Positions 1 to 10,446 of a stretch of 64,000 bases of DNA are shown here, in pieces (position 1 is the stretch's first letter; each line of letters begins with the position of its first letter). The notes beneath the pieces are model-generated. The model did no database searches. It had not been told where the DNA came from and was given only the letters and a program-made list of their open reading frames with translations. The position numbers and the translations under genes are program-made. Source of the DNA: Synaphobranchus kaupii (taxonomy: Eukaryota; Chordata; Actinopteri; Anguilliformes; Synaphobranchidae); contig CM056379.1 of NCBI GenBank assembly GCA_029718625.1, forward strand, positions 58,493,626-58,557,625, read 5' to 3'.

Positions 1-1327
1 GGCTTCTACATTAATTGTTAATTGTTTTGTATTGTTGACTGTGAGTGCTCGTGCCATTTTGGCTACTCGCCCATTTTTGGCGTCTCTTTGTAGAGGCAGG
101 GCTTATTTCTTGCTGGCTTAGGGTGTTAATTATCTCGTAGAAGTTTGGGACCGTAAATCTCTGCTCTAATTCGCCATAATGTGCTTTTTCTCCGTGTACG
201 GAGATTTGGGCGGTTCTTATTTGGAACTGTAGTTCTGTTTCGCCCCTCGGTGCATTTCGTCTCATAGGAGATCAGGCGGTTCGCTTCTGCTAGGTTGAGT
301 AGCTTGTAGAAGCGTAGAGTAAGTTAGCTGTTCTTTGTTCCCCTGCGCCTGTTAGTTAGTTTTCTTACTGATAGACCTGGCGTTTTGCTTCTATTCTATT
401 CGGTGTTACTGTGAGCCAGTAAGTAGCTTTGGTACGTGTTTCCCTGTTAGTTCTCCTTCTTGTGGACTGCGTTCCCCTTTGTTGTGAGTCAGGGTTTTTA
501 TTTATTTAGAGGCTGTCGTGCTATTATGTTTGCGTATGTCTTGTTGCAGCTGTCCTGTTCGCCTTTTTTGCCTGCGAGACGATTTTGTTGTGAACTGTTG
601 TTCTGTTTCGTTCTCGCGGTGTTTTGTCTCCTTATGTGGAGCTTGGGCGATGTTGTGGACGTGTTTGTGTTTGACTGCGTGTTTCTAATAGTAGCCTCGG
701 AACGTTAACTCTCTGTTCCTTCGCCTCGTTACATTTCTCCTGTCTGAGAGGTTAGGGCGTGGCTCTATTTTTAGCTTAGTCATTTTTGCTGGTAAGCATT
801 GGGACGACGGTGTTCTGTCGGCTCACCTGTAAAGTGTTTCTCTCCCCTGGGAGATCGGGTGTTTACCCAGGTTTGTTTTGCTGCATGTGATTGCTAGCTA
901 AAGGAAGTAGCCTCGGAACGTTATCTCTGTTCCTTCGCCTCCTCCTATATCCATTAGGTATTAATTCTGTGTTTTATTTGCTGTGTGTTTTTATTGTGCT
1001 ACTCGCCCCGTTGTTATGCGTCTCGTTGTCGAGACGGGGCGTTTGTTCGGCTTACTCGTTGGTTACTTAACTTGTAGAAGTATGGGTAACAGTTCTTTGT
1101 TCCCTTCTGCCTTGTTTGGTTTTCTGGTTAGGAAACCAGGCATTTGTGCTTTCTCTCTTTGGTAGGGAACAGTGAGCCGGTCTGTAGCTGTGGTGTTTGT
1201 TCGCTTGTCTTGTCCCCCTTTTCCTTATCTGCGGGGTATCCCGCCTTAGTGGCCCTACGGGCCTTATTGATTCCCCTTGCTGCGTTTGGCTCCTCCCACC
1301 CTCACACGTCACGCACCCCCCATTACA
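1..1327 (+). repeat. Hairpin-rich LTR-like sequence, truncated by window start
   Basis: Pyrimidine- and G-rich, A-poor strand with a run of short inverted repeats, for example near 620 (ctcc/ggag), 830-880 (cacctg and caggt arms around ctcccctgggag) and 1008-1042 (gccccg and cggggc arms). The phrase gtagcctcggaacgtta recurs near 690 and 910. The end (about 1268-1327, gattcc...gcgt..ggctcctcc...attaca) resembles the end of the chromovirus LTR at 33216-33994 read on its minus strand, and terminates in ACA. I infer an LTR of a related Gypsy-group family. No coding frame is convincing. The 5' end is not in the window, and similarity is by eye only. Confidence 0.45.
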
Positions 1328-1783
1328 AGAGTAGCCTAATAATCCATTTAAAAGCAAGATTACAGAGAACCTGGTACATTCAAACATCGTGACCTTTTGC
1401 AATTGTTCTATGTCCACCTCAATCAATAGATCTACAATTCATGCTTCATAGCTGTGCTCGTACCACAACCCACAGGCTATTATTGTTTCATAAATGTTTT
1501 TTGGGAAAAAAAACTCACCTTATTGAAAATATTTTATAGTTAGCGCCGGCTAACTCCGTTGTAACCTACCCCAACAGCTTTGCTGGGGCATCCACAAATA
1601 ATGACAACATTGACAGCAACGTGCGATTAAAGCGCCCAGGCCCCGTTCCTTCTGTTAAAGAAAGCTCCCCGAGTCCAAACAGAATCAGTGAAACAGGTGA
1701 CCATAATGATCAATTAGCAGTGATATTATCAATTAGCAATTATGTCATTACATCCTTTATCAATTAGCAATTATGTTATCACA
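1328..1783. other. Non-coding spacer with three short direct repeats
   Basis: No gene seen. Between about 1708 and 1788 the phrase atcaattagca occurs three times, the last two followed by attatgt and a catcctt end. The final copy abuts a C-rich tract (1786-1796) that on the minus strand would be a polypurine tract for the Gypsy-like element to the right. The repeats may therefore be the start of its 3' LTR (TGTGATAAC on the minus strand). Confidence 0.35.
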
Positions 1784-1799
1784 TCCTTCCCCCCTTGAA

Positions 1800-2192
1800 A
1801 GCGGTGGAGAATCCACCACACTATCCCTCCTCTTAATGGAGGACTCGCCCCCGAGTCCAAAGTTGATAATCTTTAGTCCATGCTGGGGTCCTCCTCTGCT
1901 CAGAAGGACTGCTCCCCTCAGACTTGCGAGATGCACAATCAGCACACTCCCTACACCATTTCCTTATGCCCCTAAACCACCCGGGCCAGTAGAAATGATC
2001 TTTGACCTTACTCTGTAGTTTCTGCACACCCCAAATAGCCACCTGTACTAGTGTTATGTAGCAGAGCGAGTACTTGGGAAACCATACTTTTAGGGAGGAT
2101 GACTCTGCACTCTAGAAGCAGCATCTGAATTAAGAGGAGGAACTCGCACCAGCAGATGATCACGTACTTGTAATTGGTCCCATACTGGAGTA
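1800..2192 (-). pseudogene. Integrase N-terminal remnant of Gypsy-like element
   Basis: Two overlapping minus-strand frames give the zinc-binding start of a retroelement integrase: a VLALLHN...GGYLG segment (upstream H pair), then HFYWPGW and CRECADCASRK (the C pair of the HHCC finger). The join needs a frame change near 2040. The catalytic D,D-35-E core is missing or unrecognisable toward 1760. The coding sequence is separated from its RNase H (from 3743) only by the Tc1 insertion at 2195-3740. Confidence 0.6.
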
Positions 2193-2545
2193 TACAGTCA
2201 AGCCAGAGAGTCTGCACACCCCTTTCACCGTCTCCACGTTTTATTACGTTACAGACATATTCTACAGTAGATTGAGTTCATTTTTTGTCTCAAAGTTCTA
2301 CACAAAATAGCCCATAATGACAAAGTGAAAACAGGTTTTTAGACATTTGTGCTAATTTATTAAAAATCTAAAATGTAAAATATCATGTACACAAGTGTGC
2401 ACACCCTTTGATATGACACCTAAAAGTGAGCTGAGGTGCATTTTGTTTCCACTGATACTGCTTGAGATGTTTCTACAACTTAATTGGAGTCCACCTGTGA
2501 TAAATTCAATTGATTGGGACATGATTGGGGATTGCCAACACCTGC

Positions 2546-2554
2546 CTATATAAG
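2546..2554 (+). promoter_or_regulatory. TATA-like box upstream of Tc1 transposase
   Basis: CTATATAAG lies about 20-28 bases before the transposase ATG at 2574. This is a short leader, as is usual for compact Tc1 elements. The call rests on motif and position only. Confidence 0.4.
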
Positions 2555-2573
2555 GTCCCACAGTTGACAGTGC

Positions 2574-3533
2574 ATGTCAGAGCAAACTCCAAGCCATGGG
2601 GTCAAAGGAATTATCTGCAGACCTCAGAAACAGGATTGTGTCCAAGGCATAGATCTTCCTAGACCTGGCCGCCCGGCCAAACTGAGCAATCGGGGAAGAC
2701 GGGCCTTAGCCAGGGAGGTGAGCAGGAACCCGAGGGTCACTCTGACAGAGCTCCAGCGTATCCTTGTGGAGATGGGAGAACCTTTCAGAAGATCAACTAT
2801 CCAGGCAGCACTCCAACAATCAGGCCTTTATGGTAGAGTGGCCAGACGGAAGCCCCTCCTTAGTAAAAGGCACATCACAGCCCGCTTGGAGTTTGCCAAA
2901 AGGCACCTAGAGGACTCTCAAACCATGAGAATCAAGATTCTCTGGTCTGATGAAACCAAAATGGAACTTTTTGGCCTGAATACCAAGCGTCATGTCTGGA
3001 GGGAAACCAGGCACTGCTCATCACTTAGCTAATACCATCCCTACAGTGAAGCATGGCGGGTGGCAGCATCATGATGTAGGGATGTTTTTCAGCAGCGGGA
3101 ACGGGCCGACTAGTCCCTGATAGAGGGAACGATGAATGCAGCTAAGTACACCGAGATCCTTGAAGAAAACCTGCTCCAGAGTGCTCTGGACCTCAGACTG
3201 GGGCGAAGGTTTACCTTCCAACATGACAACGACCCGAAGCACACAGCCAAGAGAACAAAGGAGTGGCTTCGGAGAAAGTCTGTGCATGTCCTTGAGTGGC
3301 CCAGCCAGAGCCCAGACCTGAATCCAATTGAACATCTGTGGAAAGAGCTGAAAATGGCTGTGTACCGACGCCTCCTCCCCATCCAACCTGACGGAGCTTG
3401 CAAGGATATGCCAAGAGGAGATGGGCAAAAATGTCCAGAAACAAGTGTGCCAAGCTCGTGGCTTCTTTCACAAGACGCCTTGAAGCTGTAATCGCTGCCA
3501 AAGGTGCAGCAACCAAGTATTAGGCTAAGGGTG
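2574..3533 (+). pseudogene. Tc1-like transposase, frameshifted
   Basis: Tc1 transposases cut and paste their element: an N-terminal paired-like double HTH binds the inverted repeats and a DDE domain cuts DNA. Here the ATG at 2574 opens 152 codons with a GRP-like hook (RPGRPAKLS), a second HTH region and the first catalytic Asp (ILWSDETK). The frame then shifts near 3000, where the copy at 56893 has one G fewer. A downstream frame (3132-3491) carries the second Asp ([12 protein letters not shown]) and the [11 protein letters not shown] block, but shifts again near 3370. The natural stop would be TAG at 3531. It cannot make a full protein. Confidence 0.85.
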
Positions 3534-3742
3534 TGTACAGATGTAACCCCTAAATAACCTATTTTTGTCAGTAAAATAAAATTGCATATTTTCTAAAAAC
3601 CTGTTTTCACTTTGTCATTATTGGCTATTGTGTGTAGATGTTTGAGGCAAAAAATGAACTCAATCTATTGTAGTATAAGTCTGTAACGTAATAAAACGTG
3701 GAGAAGGTGAAAGGGGTGTGCAGACTTTCCGGCTTGACTGTA

Positions 3743-5307
3743 CTTCCATGACTCAGGGTTAGCCTGCACCTCCCCTCGCTTATCTTCAGGGCTATTTACC
3801 AACTGGATAAGCACTCGCACATCATCATCATCCTCATCATCCAACTGTGCCTTAACCAAATCATCTCCCATCCCTTCTCCCCGCTCAGAGGTTTGTTGTA
3901 TAACCCCCCGTAACACCCGAACCTGTGAAATCTCCCCAGGGCCATTACTTGGAGGCAGTCCCACCACTTCATCAATGCCTATAGAGAATGCAGGGAGTCT
4001 AGAAAGAGCATCAGCATTGGCATGTTGCTTACCAGGCCTATGAACAATTTTATAGTGAAAACTGGCCAGTTGTTCAACCCAACGAGCAAGTTGTCCTTCA
4101 AACCCTTGAAAATTGTTCATCCACCTCAATGAGTTATGATCTGTCGGCAATATAAACTCTTTTCCCAAAAGATAATGCTTAAAGTATTCAGTAAATGTAA
4201 CCATACTCAATAGCTTTCTTTGTGGTAGCATTTGCGTTCCTGCTTGGTAAGAGCCCAGCTGGCATATGACACTACTCACCCTACACCATCCTGGCCTTGA
4301 GATAACACCGTCCCAATACCTACATCACTCGCATCAGTATCCAACAAAAAAGGCTTCTGAGGGTCAGGGTATGCCAAAACTGGGGCAGAGATAAGACATG
4401 ACTTCAGTTGCAAGAATGCTCGCTGACACTCCTCCCCCCAAATAAACTTCTTTCCTTTCTCTGTGAGCTGATGTAAAGGGTGTGCTATTTCTGCAAACCC
4501 CTTCACAAATTGCCTATAATAGGAGGCTAAGCCCACAAAACTGCGCACCTCAGTTTGTTTCTTAGGGACAGGCTAACCTCGTACTGCTTCAGCTTTGGCA
4601 AGATCTGCTTTTACACCCTCAGCTGAGATAACATGGCCCTAGTAACATACCTGGGTTGAAAACAGATCACATTTGGAAGGTTTAACTTTAAGATTGGCCG
4701 AGCGCAGTTTTAAAAGAACTTGATCTACGCGAGTAAGGTGCTCATGGAATGTCTTACCAAAAACAATAATATCATTGAGGTAAACTAAACAAGTAGTCCA
4801 CTGTACATCAGCCAACACAAGGTCCATTAACCTCTGAAAAGTAGAGGGAGAATTCCATAATCCATAACGTAAAACATTAAATTCAAAAAGGCCTTGGCGT
4901 GTAATGAAAGCAGTCTTGGGTTTATCTTTTCGGTCGACTTCAGTTCTTCGGTTGACCTGCCAGTAGCCACTGGCTAAGTCGAGGGTGGAGAACCAACAAG
5001 CATTGGACAGACTATCCAGAGCATCGTCGATTCTAGGGAGGGGGATAAGCATCTTTATTCGTCACCTCATTTAATTTCCTATAGTCCACACAAAACGTAA
5101 ACTGCCATCTTTTTTCCGAACTAGCACAACAGGAGCTGCCCATGGGCTACATGAAGGCTGTATAATACCATTATCCAACATCTGTTTCACATGATTGACC
5201 AACTCTTGCTGTAAATGCAGGGAGACATGGCGTGGGAGCCATTTTAATGGGCTTAGCTGTACCAGTGTGCACATGCACAGTAACAAGTTTAAGAGGTGTC
5301 GTTTCAT
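3743..5307 (-). pseudogene. Gypsy-like reverse transcriptase and RNase H, broken
   Basis: Minus-strand fragments in order: 5307-5071 carries the RT start (PSCSPWAAPVVLVRKKDGS); 5052-4639 carries the palm (FSTLDLASGYWQV, then CLVYLNDIIVF); 4548-4276 carries the thumb and connection (FVGLASYYRQFVKGFA) and the first RNase H Asp (LLDTDASDVGIG); 4279-3665 carries the RNase H end (PTDHNSLRWM) and the linker HRPGKQHANADALSRLP. At least three frame breaks separate these. The catalytic YxDD box reads YLND, so one catalytic Asp is replaced by Asn, which should inactivate RT independently of the frameshifts. RNase H is cut at 3743 by the Tc1 insertion. Confidence 0.85.
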
Positions 5308-5309
5308 CA

Positions 5310-5640
5310 GAACAGAGTTGTAAAGGCAGCTTCTTCCCCATTAGGCGACAACATCGCTCCCCTAAGTCTATCACTGCCCCCAAATTTTAAAAGGTAATCA
5401 TTTCCCAGTTGAACATCTTGGGGGGTAATATCTGCAACCAGAAACTCAGTAACTAAGGCCAATGACTCAAACTGACACACCCGTTTGCCACCGCCCTACA
5501 ATCTCCATAGCCTACATAGCCAATCTCCACCACAATCGGTCGGACACCACCCACCAGTACACCGGTCCCCTTAAATATGCGTACCTACTGTACTATTCCC
5601 CCAAACCACTACAAAGCTGAGTAGTATGTGCCGTGGACTC
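5310..5640 (-). pseudogene. Retropepsin-like protease remnant
   Basis: The minus-strand translation has FLVADITPQDVQLGNDYLL followed in a shifted frame by GAVIDLGERC, typical of the C-terminal half of a Gypsy protease (the LGxDxL strand) just before RT. The region upstream toward 5640 has several stops, and no clear D-T/S-G catalytic triad is seen. The gag-protease link is interrupted by the insertion at about 5650-7174. Confidence 0.5.
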
Positions 5641-5649
5641 AAAATACAA

Positions 5650-7174
5650 GCTCTAATGTTTTGCTCTAATGTATACAAACAATACAAATGTAAACAAACC
5701 TTTCATGGCTTTTAAAGTACATCTAAAACTCATTTTTAGCTCTTACAAACGAATATTCCTTGTATCAAGAGCTCTGTCAGAGCTAAAAGATACTTTAAGA
5801 TGTACAAAAATAAAAGGTCTGTTTACATCTTTGTATGTGATAGGGCAATTAAATCAATGGTGTGCTTGTTTGTTTGGGGAGTTTGACCTACCGTTCATGT
5901 GCCTACCACGTGAAGGTGCATGCTCAAAGGACAGCAGCACCAAACAATTTGAACTTACTGTTGGTGGAGAGCTACCCCACAGATAGTAATAACAGTAATT
6001 CATACCATATATATCCTAATAGTTACCACCATACCTGGCTGAAAACAAGCATAGGACAACCTTGTTGCCTGTTGTTGGAAATTAAATGTTTTTTTTCCTG
6101 TAGGCTAATACATAAGCAGGCATACATTTTTGCATAGTACAACTACAGGTGTTGTATATTATACATCCTTTTCGCGCATATTTATCAAAGGAACCCTTAG
6201 CCTAATAATTTTAATAAGATTGTGATGATACGATATGGACCTAGGTCACTCACAGCAACGTGGGCTTAGCCAACGCGATGCTGACAAAATAACGTTAGCT
6301 AGTTAATGTTAGAGTAGTCAGCCGAAGTTGTGACTGCATTAGGGAACTATGCTAGCTACAAAAACAATGCCAAATAGCTTATGCTGCGCTATTTGACATT
6401 GACTGACTGAGTGACCACCAGCAGTAGGTGACGGTCTCACTTTATGATAGCGTTACGATTATGTTACCTTAGCTTATTATCATCGACATTAATTGAATTA
6501 ATCATCATCATCGTAATCATGGCATGGCGCACACACACTACCTCCCTGCTCCCTTCCTGCGAGTCCGTTAATCATGAAGCTACCATGCTTACCGCTTCAA
6601 CTTCACTCTCCTCCTGTTCCTGCTCACTCTGTCCCTCGGCCCTGTCATGCTCACTCTGTCCCTCCTCGGCTCCCCTGTCACACGCCTGCTCCTCTGTCTG
6701 GCAGTGGCCATGGCCAGCCACCTCCCTCAAGTTCCACCTGTTGCTGCACAATGTCGGGTACTGTCGATGTTGAAGCTACTGCAGCCCCTGCAGCAAACAT
6801 GTCTGTTATTTTTGCACATTTGGCGACATCCGAATTCACACAACTTCTCCGCACCCCACTTGCACTTTTGTTTATCCATGTTAACACCCTCATCCATCCA
6901 CAGATTTTTGGCTCTGAGCCACAGCATCTGACACGAGAAACAGAGGACAGAGGGGGAGGGGTGGGGCCTATAGTAAGCGATGTTATTGGGCCAGCCCAGT
7001 GTCAGTATAGAAAATTAACCAATTGACGCTGTCCCTGCTTTATGGGCCGGTCGTTGGCTAAATCTTTTTTTAAAAATTTTAATTATAAATTATACATTTA
7101 ATTATATTGGCCCCAAGGTGCGTCGGCCCACTGGGAAAATGCCCGGTATGCCAGATTACCAGTCCAGCGCTGAC
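5650..7174. mobile_element. Composite insertion separating gag from protease
   Basis: No protein gene is seen. The right boundary on the minus strand begins CAGCGCTGGACTGG followed by a GGCATACCGGGCATTTTCCC-like subterminal block, a layout I associate with hAT-type non-autonomous elements. A matching left end and 8-bp duplication could not be found, so the class is uncertain. The interior is AT-rich to about 6550, then C/T-rich (6570-6790). Confidence 0.35.
5668..5840. repeat. Palindromic MITE-like repeat
   Basis: An imperfect inverted repeat of about 75 bp per arm: tacaaatgtaaacaaacctt and agtacatct in the left arm are answered by agatgtac, aaggtctgtttacatc and tttgta in the right arm, meeting near an agagctctgtcagagct centre. 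It probably folds into a long hairpin. No target duplication was recognised. Confidence 0.5.
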
Positions 7175-7189
7175 CTGTAAGGATTTTAC

Positions 7190-7923
7190 TTCCTGCCTTA
7201 AGCCTTCCACTACCCCAAGCAAAGTTTCCATTTGACTATCACTGGCTGTTTTGCTACTACTAATACCACATACTTTAGCACTTGCAGAAGCTGTATTAAG
7301 CTCTAAACCCCTAATCAACTCGAGTTCCGATACCAAATTAATGGCGCTCTCTAAAGTAGGTGGTTTTGCACTCCGCAAATGAATCCGGGTTTCTCCACTC
7401 CCTACATGCGCAATAAAATGGTCCCGCGCTAACAAATCTTGAGTAGCAATATCAACAGATGGATAGGCCTTAGTAATTAAACGGCTCAAAGCATTGCCAA
7501 ATTCGCGCACCATTTCATTTACTGTACGTCGCTTTGGATAAAAGCGTCTGCTAAATAAATGTAATGTAATGTAATGGTAATCTCCGACGAGAAGAGAAAC
7601 TAACACGGTTCCATGCAGTCGGCGCTTTCACAAGGTTCTAAGCATTTACCCATCGTGTCCTTTAACAATGTGTAGTTATTTCTTGCCTCAAGTGGTAAAC
7701 CTGCATATATATCTCAAGCACGACCAGACAGCAACAAAGACATGAATTTCAATTTAAGATCATTATTCCAATTATTCACTTCAGCTTCCATTTCGAACTG
7801 CTCGGACCACTCATGACCAGTACCGGTATGCCAGGTTGATCGCCTAAGGTACTCGGTGCATTATTAATCCTATCAACCGACTGACCAGACATCGGGGGCG
7901 TACTCACAAGCACTCTCTGACAT
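7190..7923 (-). pseudogene. Gypsy-like gag remnant
   Basis: Starting from the minus-strand ATG at 7923, 62 bases inside the primer-binding site. The translation includes HEWSEQFEMEAEVNNWN and LKLKFMSLLLSGRA, then LEARNNYTLLKDTM, and beyond a short insertion FYPKRRTVNEMVREFGNALS, a capsid-like helical pattern of Gypsy gags. An in-frame TGA follows SGRA, where CGA (Arg) would fit, which suggests CpG decay. A LINE tail interrupts at 7524-7577. No zinc knuckle is seen before the insertion boundary at about 7174. Confidence 0.65.
7524..7577 (+). mobile_element. Very short LINE (L2-type) 3' tail inside gag
   Basis: The phrase gctttggataaaagcgtctg followed by (aatgt) repeats is the same 3' tail seen, reversed, at 23725-23775 at the end of the L2 LINE. 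Only about 54 bp integrated, so this is an extreme 5' truncation. It interrupts the gag remnant between the capsid blocks. Confidence 0.7.
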
Positions 7924-7984
7924 TTTAAGTTATTTCAGATCTAGGCTCAGGCAAACAACAACAAAAACAAAATTTAATAAGACA

Positions 7985-8003
7985 ATCCCTCTGCTGCCAC
8001 CAG
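7985..8003 (-). promoter_or_regulatory. Putative primer-binding site of the Gypsy-like element
   Basis: On the minus strand CTGGTGGCAGCAGAGGGAT directly follows an LTR end of the form ...TTTATTACA. TGG at the start suits pairing with a tRNA CCA end. The specific tRNA is not identified. Confidence 0.45.
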
Positions 8004-8345
8004 TGTAATAAACCTAGATCTCGCTCGAAAGCGAGTAACGTAGGCTAAATGGATTTACAAGGACTTACAAGCTACTTTCATTAGTTCAGTACGAAATCAG
8101 AGCCTAGTAGTGAGCACACCACACCAAGATGATATAGGAAAAAATACATCAGTTTATTTAATTATAAAAAGTCAAAGTTCATACATCAGGGGACAGAAAC
8201 AATACCCTCGGACTTCGGGCTAATCATTAACAATGGACTATACCGCACAGAGCATTTTAAATAAGCTAGATGAACATGCACTCACACAAGGTGATTATAA
8301 ATTACAAGCCAACACCGCTACAGCATCAGGTTAATCCAAAGGCAC
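8004..8345 (-). repeat. Putative 5' LTR (partial) of the Gypsy-like element
   Basis: Begins TGTAATAAAC on the plus strand (LTR end ...TATTACA on the element's own strand) beside the primer-binding site. It contains a ctcgctcgaaagcgag hairpin at about 8019-8035. Its outer border is uncertain because different LTR-like DNA starts near 8346. Confidence 0.4.
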
Positions 8346-8749
8346 TCACAGTAATATACGCGTGTTTAAGACTCCGTCCCTTTCTGTTTGTCCTTTAGTC
8401 TCTCAACCTGTTACCTTTTGCGTTCAGCTCTTTTGCTACAAGAGCTTAGGTAACAGGTTTGAATTTCTGTTTCATTCCTTCACCTGTTTGCTCTGGCTTT
8501 TCTTTTGTTTTCCCAACCTCTCGTCTTCGCTCTTTGATTTAGAGCGTGAGGTTCTTTAGTTGTCTATACTCGCTATTTTCGAGTTTCGCCTCCTTTTGAG
8601 GTCGTTTTTATTTGGCTTGTGCTGGGAAGTTTTCTCCCATTCTTTTGTTTATTCCTTCCCTGGTGCGGTTATCTCTGCTTTTGTGGCGTATCTCTCAAGT
8701 TACGCTTTTTGATTCCTTATCGGTCGTGTCTGGTTCTCCGAACCTTACA
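8346..8749 (+). repeat. Solo or partial chromovirus-type LTR with hairpin array
   Basis: A T-rich strand with successive small hairpins: aacctgttacc and ggtaacaggtt (8403-8460), acctctcg/cgtgaggt around gctctttgatttagagc, actcgc/cgagt, gcctcc/gaggtc and gcgta/tacgc. The end, gattcc...cggtcgtgtctggttctcc then ACCTTACA, matches the end of the LTR at 33216-33994 read in reverse. No internal domain of the same family adjoins it. Confidence 0.55.
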
Positions 8750-9432
8750 TCACAACATCCGAACAGAATATTGTGAACACAAGAATATCTAGGCTCTGTA
8801 GGACCACACAGGCTTCTATAAAAATCTAAATACTCCAAATAAATCAATAAATACATAATAAATTGTATTCCTGCTGTGCTTTTCATGGACCCAAAGCACT
8901 GGATGCAGACAATTGTTCAAACATACCCTATAGTATAGTAATTTTTCTTTTTAATTTTTAAGTGCAACACATCTGAATCACAGATTATTTCCACATTGAC
9001 CACATTTTCTTGATGTTAAGATGAAAAAACACAGGGCCAAATTGCATTAAATAATTAGCATTAGGAAAATTTGGATAGCATTGCTTTGGAATAAAGCTAG
9101 TTTAATTAGTGTGAGCTTGGATAGGCAATATTGTTAGTTGTAACTTGGCCACATTTTGATATCAATACTTTTAAAGGCAGGCCTAGTTTTTGTAAATGAA
9201 AATTTTGAAATTAAGGATTTAGACAGTGCTTTGTAGGCTATGCGTGAGTGATTTGCCATTTTTCTTATGTTGAAAACATTTTTTTGGTGAGATATCACTT
9301 ATTTTTGGTAGCTAACTAATGATAATGCATCAAGAGAGACATACATACAGAATACCTGCAGACACATGCATGCACATGCAAAGAAAGACATAGGCGTGAA
9401 TTCTGTGCTTTAGCCTACCAGGAACTACAAAC
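8750..9432. other. No gene seen
   Basis: AT-rich unique-looking sequence without a convincing frame, RNA gene or clear repeat structure. Confidence 0.5.
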
Positions 9433-9572
9433 TCATTTTCCCATTGAAAAAATAAGTCAGGAGAAACAATCCTTCAAGCAATCCATCCATATCTACTGCA
9501 TACCTGGCAGCAGAGTGATGGTTTGAGGCTCGTTTGATACCGCAGACCCTTGATGACTTACAGCTAGTCATG
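9433..9572 (-). repeat. Fragment of palindromic repeat X (minus arm)
   Basis: Shares with 32160-32640 the ordered phrases aagtcaggagaaa, atccatccatatctact, ggcagcagagtgatggtttg and cagacccttgatgacttaca. It is one arm of the palindromic element X described at 31826-41829. Confidence 0.6.
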
Positions 9573-10446
9573 ATAGCATCACCTGTTTAACTGTGGAATG
9601 TTCCAAACAGGTGTTTTTTTGATCTTCCCAGTCTGTTTTTTGCCCTTGTCCCAAGTTTTTTGGAACATGTTGCAGGCAAATTCGGAATTAGAGTATATTT
9701 ACAAAAATCAATAAAGTTTATAAGGTAAAACATAAAATATATTTTCCTTGTACTGTTTTCAATTAAGTATATGTAAAAGAGAATTTACAAATCACTGCTT
9801 TCTGCTTTTATGTGCATTTTACATACTGCTTTTGGAATTGGAGTTTGCACATTGTGCTTTCATTATGAAACAACTGAATGTTTCTCTTGGCATAAACAAG
9901 GCAGCGTATGCAACCACCTAACCGTGACTCTAAAATTGCTGTTATAGAGCCAAAAAGTTACACAATTTGATGTGCGCTACATCTGGTCAATAAATACTCC
10001 AACCAGTGAAAGTTAAAACAAGAATACAGCTAGCAGTGCTGCAGAAGTCACTTCACAGAAGTAAAAAGAAAATTGGATTGGTGAGACTCTTTTTAAATGC
10101 ACAGCAAAATAGACATTTTACGGTTTGATTATTTTAACTTGCCTGAAAAAAATATTCTTTCTTATGTTGCTCTATGTTGTAAATATTTGAGGAAAATAAG
10201 TACACATGAACTTATGTTGTGTGAATTCAGGCTGTGAATGAATTAATCTTGTGGAGGCTGCTAGTGCAGGTCCTTTTTCAAGTGAATGTAGCCAAAGCTA
10301 AGTTCTAGTTCTTTAAAAATTAAAAAGGAAATGGAAAGCAGTATATTTCAATGGAAGAATGCAATTACATTGCACTGGTATATGGTCTAAATGTGAGACA
10401 AGGAAAGAAAGATTTTTCCTTTTCAAGGAGAATTTGTGCAGGATCC
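9573..10446. other. Upstream region of the pentraxin gene, no other gene seen
   Basis: AT-rich. A ttttttggaacatgttgcaggc block near 9657 resembles a common fish repeat end. No promoter element could be assigned with confidence. An open frame runs from 10351 into the pentraxin start but shows no coding character before the Met at 10447. Confidence 0.4.

Larger units (their letters stand above)
2195..3740 (+). mobile_element. Tc1-like DNA transposon, nearly full length
   Basis: The ends are inverted copies beginning CAGTCAAGCC, with further inverted similarity inward (tctgcacaccccttt, cgttttattacgtt), and the element is flanked by TA at 2193-2194 and 3741-3742. That is the mariner/Tc1 target duplication. 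It splits the pol gene of the Gypsy-like element. The transposase inside is disabled. A second, 5'-truncated copy of the same family lies at 56893-57780. Confidence 0.9.
1784..8345 (-). mobile_element. Degraded Gypsy-like LTR retrotransposon, interrupted by later insertions
   Basis: On the minus strand, from high to low coordinate, are an LTR-like segment starting at 8004, a primer-binding-site-like sequence, gag (7923-7190), protease (about 5640-5310), RT and RNase H (5307-3743) and an integrase remnant (2192-1800). That is Gypsy order. Every coding part carries stops or frameshifts. Foreign DNA sits inside: Tc1 at 2195-3740, a composite insertion at about 5650-7174 and a LINE tail at 7524-7577. 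The matching left LTR could not be recognised by eye, so the left border is tentative. Confidence 0.6.

Noticed and set aside
460..708. 82-codon hydrophobic frame and similar frames in 1-1400
   Set aside because: They lie in T-rich, hairpin-rich LTR-like DNA and have no recognisable domain; hydrophobicity follows from base composition.
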